Position numbers and translations under genes: made by a program. Of a stretch of 64,000 bases of DNA, positions 56,991 through 64,000 are shown in pieces. The stretch spans positions 27,207,214 through 27,271,213 of the forward strand of contig NC_135778.1 in NCBI RefSeq assembly GCF_028453695.1. The letters run 5' to 3'. The stretch's first letter is position 1. Each line of letters opens with the position of its first letter. Under the pieces are notes generated by a model. It worked only from the letters and a program-made list of their open reading frames with translations. It ran no database searches and had not been told where the DNA came from. The stretch comes from Augochlora pura (lineage: Eukaryota; Arthropoda; Insecta; Hymenoptera; Halictidae).

Positions 56991-59019
56991 TAAATATTAT
57001 ATCTTCAAAGGAACCTCTCTGCGGCAATGCAATTGTTTAATACGATTCAAAAAATTCGTAGCAATAGTCGGACCGTTACGTTGCATTTTCGAAGCAGTCT
57101 TTCTAGATCAAACCATTTTTTATTACTGTCTACCGAATGGAAAATTATCATTAATCATACGCGTTACATTTTGAAAACCTTTCTCCGCCGAGGTGATTTT
57201 TCAAAAGCAAAAACGTCGGGACAATGAAAAACCGGCTCGCTCGTGGCGTACGGCAATTTGGTCTTGCAAGTAAGAAAAATCGGACGGCGTCGGACGAACG
57301 AAATAATTGCCGGCGCGTTTATCTATTAATGATCATTCCTCTGATAGCGGCGGCTACATTTCGGTATCGCCGGCCGGATCCCGGGGTCGCACGGAGCACG
57401 CGTTTTTCCGCAGACATTAATTAATTTATTTGCCGGACGGCGGCCGGGCGAAATTTTCCATGCGTTTCAATTACCCCGGTCGCTGTTTTAGACGCATTAA
57501 TTTACAATCTGGGGCCAAACGAACAGGTGGAAAAAAAAGGGGGGGAAGGGAACGGGTCTCGCGGTCGTACAAATGTTTCGCCGGTTGAATAACAAGCTTC
57601 ATTCCGTTTTAATTACCGGTCTCCCCGTGGATATCAAGGATATTTCCGCGGGCCCCACCCCACCCGCCCTCCCGCGTTTCGCTTCGAATTGTTATCGAGC
57701 ACTATGGTATTTATTTAAACATCGCGGCTTCCGATTGTTCGCCCGGCGACCGACTGCTCGCGCTAATACCATACCGGGGACGCGGCGGAGAGGATCGGGG
57801 CATTTACTTCGTTAATTCGGTTAAGCTAAGTTCACTGTTCGTACGCGGTCGACATTTATAATATTCACTTTATGCCGGCCGCGCACGTGTGCATTCGGGG
57901 GAAGTTCTTGCGCGCGTTATCGCGACAGGAATACCGAACGATCTCGCGAGAGTGCCACTCCGCAGTCGAAAACGTAATTTAGCGACGCCGCCGCCGACGT
58001 GGAAAGTTCGAGCGAGCAAAAATTATGGGCCGGGCAAAATGTTTCCACTATACCCGCGTTTCTTTGCTACACTCGTCCGTCTACAATGCTCGCTCGATTT
58101 TAATCGTCGCGCGATTTTTTCTCCAATTTATTGGTCAATATTGGCTACAGAAATATAAATTGTCTGTAATGGCGAACGTCGTTTTATATGTCGAACTCGA
58201 AATGAATACATTCAGTACATAATATTAAATTTTATAACAGACTACAATACTGAACAATTTACTCCAAATATTAAAATAAATCTAAAAACTATACCTTAAA
58301 TTTTTAATATCAAAAAATATATTATATACTGTATATTACAATCAATTCTGTACAAAAAAAATCTCATTTTACCTGTCCTACTATCATATATCTATTCTCA
58401 TTAGTATATATTAAATATCTAATATAAATAATAACTTTAATATGCAACAGAAAACAAACCGCTCTGACTTATTTAATAGACAGTTTGTCAATAAACAAGC
58501 GGAAAGGTAGCCCGTTAAAAATGTTACACGAACAGCGGTTATTAATTTCGTTGCTTAAGTGGTTTATTGGCGCAGTTATTGTTAACGGTGGAATTTAGTT
58601 GTTGATCGGGAACAGGTAATAAGAGCCGATTGATTTTCAAACAGAGAGGACTTGGTCGAACAATTTCGCGTGCGGCTGCAGTTACGAAATTATCTGATTC
58701 CGTGTTGCGATAAAGTACGAGAGAGGAGTTGCGTGCGTGCAGCTGCAGAGGATTAGACGCAGTTCCCGGGAACTTGTCGAAGGTGTTACCGCTTCTGGTC
58801 GTCTTAGCGATTTTTCCCTTCGAAAGTGTCTGTAATTAATTCCCCGTGTTTACTCCGTGCAGTTTCGTTGATCTTTAAATTGCTCCAACTTCGAACTAAT
58901 TCTTGCGCCGCCCCGTGCCCGATCGATTCTTAACGAAGTGAAATCGTTGCTCGATTTTAACACCTTCCGCCCTCGCTTTACAGAAACGTGCGCCGGCATT
59001 TGTTCATTGTTTTTACAGG
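56991..59019. other. GC-rich block with AT-rich core, no gene seen
   Basis: 57.2-58.1 kb is CpG-rich with TTAATTAA- and ATTAATTTAC-type words (57415-57510). 58.2-58.5 kb is AT-rich. 58.5-59.0 kb is intermediate. Open frames reach 89 codons. The texture resembles conserved non-coding DNA but conservation cannot be judged from one sequence. Confidence 0.5.
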
Positions 59020-59730
59020 ACTTTCAAATACGTTTCAGTCGCGCCAGGGAATCTTTGATGATTTAACAATAATGGAAGTTTTTGTACTTTATGTGCTGTG
59101 CTTTTGCAGAAAATCGTGTCCCGGGTTTCTCATCGGCGGAATTGTATAACAATGTTTTCGTGATTAATAAGTTACGTCTTGTGAAAGTAGAAGTTTTGTT
59201 CTTTAACATAAGTTGAATTTGATTGACGTACGAATTTTTTAAATGAAATTATCACAGTACGAATATTGACTATTGTTCGGACATTGGATACTTTTCAACA
59301 TATGTTCTAGGCTGGAGTTCTCCATCTGTTACATCGTAGGAAAATTTTTTGGTGCAAAGTAAATTATGATGCCTGAGAGTAGAAGTTTTAAACTTTAAAA
59401 TAAGATGAATTTGATTGACATACGATTCTTTTTAACGTAAGTATCGCAGTGCTAATATTGACCACTGTCCGGACATTGGACACATTTCAACACTTATTCT
59501 AGACTAAAGCTTTTCATCCGCCATTTTGTACAAACATTTTTTACTATAAAATAAATTACGTCTCTGCAAGTAGAAACTTTATCCTTCAAATATCGCCCAC
59601 TCTTCAAAGCTCGAAAATGCTGCTATTCTCTATGCCACGTTTCCCATCCGCCATATTACAAAGGAAATATATACCAAAAAATGAGTTACCGCTCATAAAA
59701 CCGTAAGCTTCACCCTTAAAAACCACGATT
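59020..59730. repeat. Dispersed satellite-like repeat, copy 4 (191-bp units)
   Basis: GTAGAAGTTTTGTTCTTTAA, GTAGAAGTTTTAAACTTTAA and GTAGAAACTTTATCCTTCAA stand at 59188, 59379 and 59570, exactly 191 bp apart. Units share TTGATTGACRTACGAWT, AATATTGACYAYTGTYCGG and ACATTGGAYAC. The AGTAGAAACTTTRYCCTTYA and CGATTTTTTA...AAGTTA order matches the monomer of copies 1-3. Confidence 0.82.
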
Positions 59731-60579
59731 GCCGTGCGACCTTGTTTAAACAAAATCATAGCCGTGCCTATGAGAAATTCTGCAGACGGCTGGGAGAACA
59801 TTTTCAGAGGTCGATCGCCCGGCTGGAATAAAAGATCAACACTAAAGACAATACGGCAGCGACAAGAGTCGTTTACCAGCCTCGGAAAAACAGCGACAAA
59901 TATTGACTCGTCTTCGAATGAGCCGCGCCGGGTGTATATAGAATTCCGTCGGCGTCGTTTCGCCGATCCTCGGCGTACGGCAATCATTCGATTGTCTCCG
60001 GGTGGATCGAGTGCCGCGTCGCTCATATTTACCACTATCTAATCGATAATCCCGGCGGTGTTTCCGGCTTCTGTTCGCTGGTCGCGTGAACCACGGCAAA
60101 CAGAGAACGGATGCGTTGAGCGGGCCGTCGTCGTCGTCGTGTGTGGATGCGCGCGCGCGCGCGCGTGTGTGCATACAGGCTGCACAACATAAATTACCGG
60201 AATAGTCGATACTCTTTACGAGCGGGGCGCAGTGGCGCATACGCGATAAAGAGGGCAACGTAGTTATCTTCGCGGGCTGATGAAACCGGTAAATCGTAAA
60301 AGGTGGCCCGAAGCGGGTTCAGCCTTGACGCCTGATAATCCGGGATACCCGTAAAAACCTGGAACCGCCCGAGCCACCTACGCTGGCCCCGGGGTATTGC
60401 GTTCGCTTGGCCGCAAGGTTTATTGCCACTGCTAGATATTCCCTTGTCTGGCCCGTGATTTTAATAATTTTCGAGGGACGCAACACCGTCCGGGACAGCC
60501 TCTCCTGATGCACGAACGACGAGCTTAGTGGCCGGCCTTGATGGTGCCAGGATTATATGGGGAGCAACTCTGATGAAGT
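59731..60579. other. GC-rich, no gene seen; alternating CG tract
   Basis: (TCG)n at 60128-60139 leads into 17 nt of alternating GC at 60149-60165 and then GT repeats. Open frames up to 143 codons overlap on both strands without domains. Confidence 0.55.
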
Positions 60580-61720
60580 GAATCTTATGAAATTTTGATG
60601 ATTCTCCTGCTTTGCATTAACTCCGCCCACTTTTCAGCTATTTTTTCACCATCTGCTGGCAATCCAGATCCAAGCCGAGCCAGAGATAAATCCTGACGGG
60701 ATCTACTCCCGATTCTATGCCACACTCTGATTCCAAGCGGAAGCTAGTTTAGATTTATCAAATCAGAAGTTATTTGTCCGAGTGGTAAATGGATTAATCA
60801 AACTTTTTTTGGAGGATTATACTCGAACTGGAATTGTCTGATCAATACGATCACCTGGACTACGACTTGTTCTAGTGCCTATACCTCAGCAGGACTTGTA
60901 GCTGTGGTTTAGACTTACGGTAGACCCGTGTCTCATGATTATAAACTGATACTGTAGTTTATTGTAATCTATTCCATTGTCAAGTGTCTCTGGAGTGTCA
61001 GAACTCGTTTGTCTAAGTGATAGCTAAAATCAACAGCAGCATTATTCATTTCACCTGGATTGGACGTGTCTGATCACCAACTAAAACTTATCTTGATAGC
61101 TACACTTCAATAGTCAGGATGGCCTTAATAAAGAACCTAAAACTATCAGAAGTCTTCTATGACGTAATTTATTATCAAGCATTTATACCATACACGTTGC
61201 CTTAGTAGTAGCTAAATTCACTATCAATATTAGTCGATCCTCTTCTAAAGCATTCCACTTGGACTGCAGTTATCTTGAGCCAGAAATGAATAATAAATGA
61301 CTAAGATCTATTATATTGTAATGTACACTCCAGTATCACTCCCAGGACCAGTAAGTACTGTCCTAAAAGTCTCTCAAATCCCCCAAATAGATATTACAGT
61401 CTTCGGCGACCTAGTCCATTATCGATTCTCTCGAAAGCATTAGAAATCACTCGGCCAAGTGAAAGCTAAAACTATCATCGGAACTGGCCAAAGTCTTTTA
61501 AAAGATCCCAAGTGAGAAACGAGTGAAGACCGACCTACCCCATCCCCCTACGCGTCACTACAACTTCTCGCAGCAGTGTAGACTTAACAGAAACTAGCGT
61601 CTCCCAACTGGCCCAAGTTAGCCACGACTTAGTCCATAGTCAATGCGGAAAGCATCGGAAGTTGTTTGCCGAAACGGTAACTAAAATCAGCATTTTGATC
61701 GATCCTCTTTGCGAAGGATC
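60580..61720. repeat. Diverged tandem array, about 190-255 bp units
   Basis: The module TCYRAGTGRTAGCTAAAATC or GCCGAAACGGTAACTAAAATC, with TCGATCCTCTT and a following AARGATCCCA, occurs near 60777, 61011, 61198, 61453 and 61667. The right units are CpG-rich and the middle units AT-rich. Confidence 0.75.
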
Positions 61721-62640
61721 CCAGACGGACTTAAAACTATCGTTGCTCATGGACGACGGCCTGGCAACAGAGATGCACAGGGCGTTGTTTATTAACGTCC
61801 AGTTTCGTGGCATTAACCAGGTTTGCAGACTGGGAACCGGGCAGCTAGCCGGGCATCGATACATTCGCACCCCTGTCGGAGTATATTTGATCGCGGAGGG
61901 CTCTCCGGCAGTCCCCTAAATCGGAATATCCCGACGAGTCGCGACGGAGCACGCTTCCCAATTCGTATTTCACCGTGTTCACGGCTTTTCTCGCCGTCCT
62001 CCGGTATATTCCACCCACGAAGCGATATTCTCCCCCGTCTCTCTATCGGTCCCCAGACTCGCCTTTCTCTCCTCGGTCCAGGGCTTTGCCCGTCCTCGAC
62101 GTTTCTGTTCCTCGGCCATCCTCTTCCGCCCGCGCAACCTCCCACGCCACCCTCAAACCTCTCCGCCCACTCCCCATCCGAAACTCCCATCCTGCTGATG
62201 TTTACGAAAGGTTTTACGATGTTTGCCGTCCGCGCGGGCCCTTATTGTTATTTATAACCACGGCCGTGCCCCGTGGCGAGGCGCTAATACGTTCGGCTTA
62301 ATGAAAGTTGCGGATGGATTGCCGGGAGAGCCGACGGACGTATTATGTCGGAATATCACGTTCCCGGTGTTTGAACGTACCATTATCGGGGCTGAGGAAG
62401 GACCTGGAGGGCACCGGCCCTTGCTTCGTTTGAGATAATACCGAAGATCGTGATCGTCCCGCTTCGTTCTTTTTTTTTTTATCCTCGAATCGATACGGTC
62501 CACGGGACCCGTACTCTTCCGTTTGCTACCGCCAAAGCGATCGGGCAATCGTCCAGCAGCTTAATAGTGGGGATTGAATGATTTCGGCGGGCTACGGGGA
62601 TTCGGGGGAGCATGGGACGATGGGGGCCTTGTGCAAACGT
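61721..62640. other. GC-rich block, no gene seen
   Basis: C-rich 61.95-62.2 kb; open frames up to 144 codons overlap on both strands; no recognised domain. Confidence 0.55.
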
Positions 62641-63290
62641 AACTTGGATTTGGGCTAAGGTTAATTCAGATTTCTATTCGAGACCTCGATTCGACACCTG
62701 TTCGTGACGTAACCCGGTTGTGCCATAGTCTTAGATGTAGTTAGGACTTAGCGTGGACTCGGTTTGGACTTCAGTTTTAGGCTGAACTTTAATCGAGGAA
62801 GCATAACTGTGGAGTAATTTTGAATTTCAGTTTTAGGACAAGCCGTAATGCAATTATAGTCATTTTGGAATCTAGTTTTGGACGATACCTTGATTTATTT
62901 AGTAAATATTATGGAGCCATTTTAAACTCATGGTTTACATTACATCTTCATTTAATTAGAATCTAAGAAGGAGCCATTTAAGAATCTAGTTATACACCAC
63001 ACCTTGATTTAATTAGCGTCTCAGATTTAGGCATTTTAGACAACCAGTTTTACGTCAAAACCTAATCTAAATTAGTACAACTAAATGGAGTGATTTAGAA
63101 CTCCACTTTCAGGTCAAGCCCAAATGCAATTAGTACAACTATGGACTCATCTTGTGCTCCTATTTTAGGCCAAACCCTGACCTAACTAATACAACTATAG
63201 ACTCATTATAGTCTCTAGTTTTATAGTAACCTTGGTCTTTTAACAGACGCAACTTGCACTCCCGTCCAAGATTTAATTAAGACCAATTGT
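62641..63290. repeat. 57-bp tandem array, at least eight units
   Basis: The phrase TTTAATTAGTACAACTATGG and relatives recur with the TAG anchor at 62900, 62957, 63014, 63073, 63131 and 63187, at 56-59 bp. Each is preceded by TTTTAGGYCAAACCYTGAY. Earlier, less regular units reach back to about 62.66 kb. Confidence 0.88.
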
Positions 63291-64000
63291 AGTCACACCT
63301 TGTACCACTGTTCGACTTAACACCGTACACCTACCTTGAACCCACTTTAGGCTTACCACAGACTTAACTTGGATCTCAGTTATAAATTCTGAGACCTGCA
63401 TCTAATTCGTATTCTTGTTCTGGACGGAACTGAGATCTCTTCTAACCCCAACCTACAGCGATCCCGAACATTATTCCGATCCGTTTCTCAACTCGTCGTT
63501 CCGAGGCTCCGGATCCATCATGTCGAAGAATGTTTCCAGCTTGGGAAAATACCTCCGGGTGGCAGGGGAAGCAGCCGGAGAGCCGGGTGCCTGATCCGTT
63601 TGAGGTGTTCATAAGCGGCCTGTCCATTGGAAAAATTCACCGGGGAATGCTCGTTTCACCGTGGCCGAACGAAAGCGCAATGCGATATTACTATCGCCTA
63701 ACCGCGAAGGCACGCGTTCTCGCGTACCGGTCCGACGAAGATTCGCCCGGAATTCGCCGGAAATCTCGGTTCGAAGCATCACACGAGGCGCGTATAATTC
63801 ACGTTTCAACGCACAATTCGTGGGTTGCGCGGGAGGGAGTGGAGGAAGGGTTGGGGGTGGGGCAAGGCGGAGGGAGCCGACATTTGAATACGCCAGGCAG
63901 AGGATTCTCTAGCCGCGTTAGTCGGCGAATCCGTGAAATATACAGTTATGGGTAAGGGGTGCATTATAAACTGGAGGGTTGCGTGGGGCGTCGGGGATAC
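63291..64000. other. GC-rich end of window, no gene seen
   Basis: CpG-rich from 63.44 kb; an open frame of 141 codons (63530-63955) ends in G-rich low complexity and has no recognised domain. Confidence 0.55.

Noticed and set aside
59604..60035. 143-codon minus-strand frame
   Set aside because: Its first part in sequence order overlaps the 191-bp repeat family and opposite-strand frames overlap it; no domain.
1..64000. tRNA, rRNA, CRISPR or prokaryotic operon features
   Set aside because: No B-box (GGTTCRANNCC) with a matching stem was seen, no conserved rRNA words, no spaced identical repeats, and no coding operon structure; the DNA has animal nuclear character.

Overview
This window reads as nuclear DNA of an insect, most likely a hymenopteran (bee or ant type). 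That placement is an inference. It rests on the sharp alternation of CpG-rich and AT-rich stretches, the many CT/GA microsatellites, the mariner-type fragments and the TTAA-flanked short elements that begin with CCCTTTGCACTCG-like ends. I found no gene I can defend. There is no tRNA, rRNA or CRISPR array, and no open frame with a recognisable cellular domain. The longest open frame is 223 codons, lies in GC-rich DNA and runs into a minisatellite. I read the window as intergenic or intronic DNA.

Three kinds of sequence interleave along the window. (1) GC- and CpG-rich, apparently single-copy blocks of 0.5-3 kb, for example 5.5-7.1, 13.6-15.7, 21.2-23.4, 42.4-45.8 and 57.1-59.0 kb. (2) About twenty separate, old and diverged tandem arrays. 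Their periods are 11, 24, 26, 27, 30, 57, 69, about 125, 154, 174, 187-191, 194, 199 and about 215 bp. By summing the listed intervals they fill roughly a quarter of the window. Several are bounded on both sides by diverged copies of the same GC-rich segment, so array plus segment formed one larger duplicated unit. (3) Small transposon relics: a complete 422-bp internally deleted mariner (55457-55878) and a truncated relative in inverted orientation (54703-54967); two copies of a mariner-type MITE (10992 and 29610); at least six TTAA-flanked, piggyBac-like MITEs (24999, 27746, 29058, 31670, 33493, 49797); a probable solo LTR (18882-19150) and a second LTR-like segment on the minus strand (17674-17998).

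Region by region. 0-9 kb: five arrays, including a 174-bp array and a 194-bp array that share a motif resembling the insulator protein CTCF core site and are followed by homologous GC-rich tails. 9-20 kb: GC-rich DNA with CT/GA microsatellites, a 69-bp array, the nested element at 16.3 kb and both LTRs. 20-32 kb: the 30-bp minisatellite, GC-rich DNA, the first two copies of a dispersed 187-bp-type repeat and most of the MITEs. 32-43 kb: further arrays and two large GC-rich blocks. 43-50 kb: mostly GC-rich DNA. 50-64 kb: 215-, 163-192-, 154-, 191-, about 200- and 57-bp arrays plus the mariner pair.

No genes here can be said to work together. The most interesting content is structural: nucleosome-length tandem periods, CTCF-like motifs repeated at those periods, and arrays flanked by their own founding sequence.
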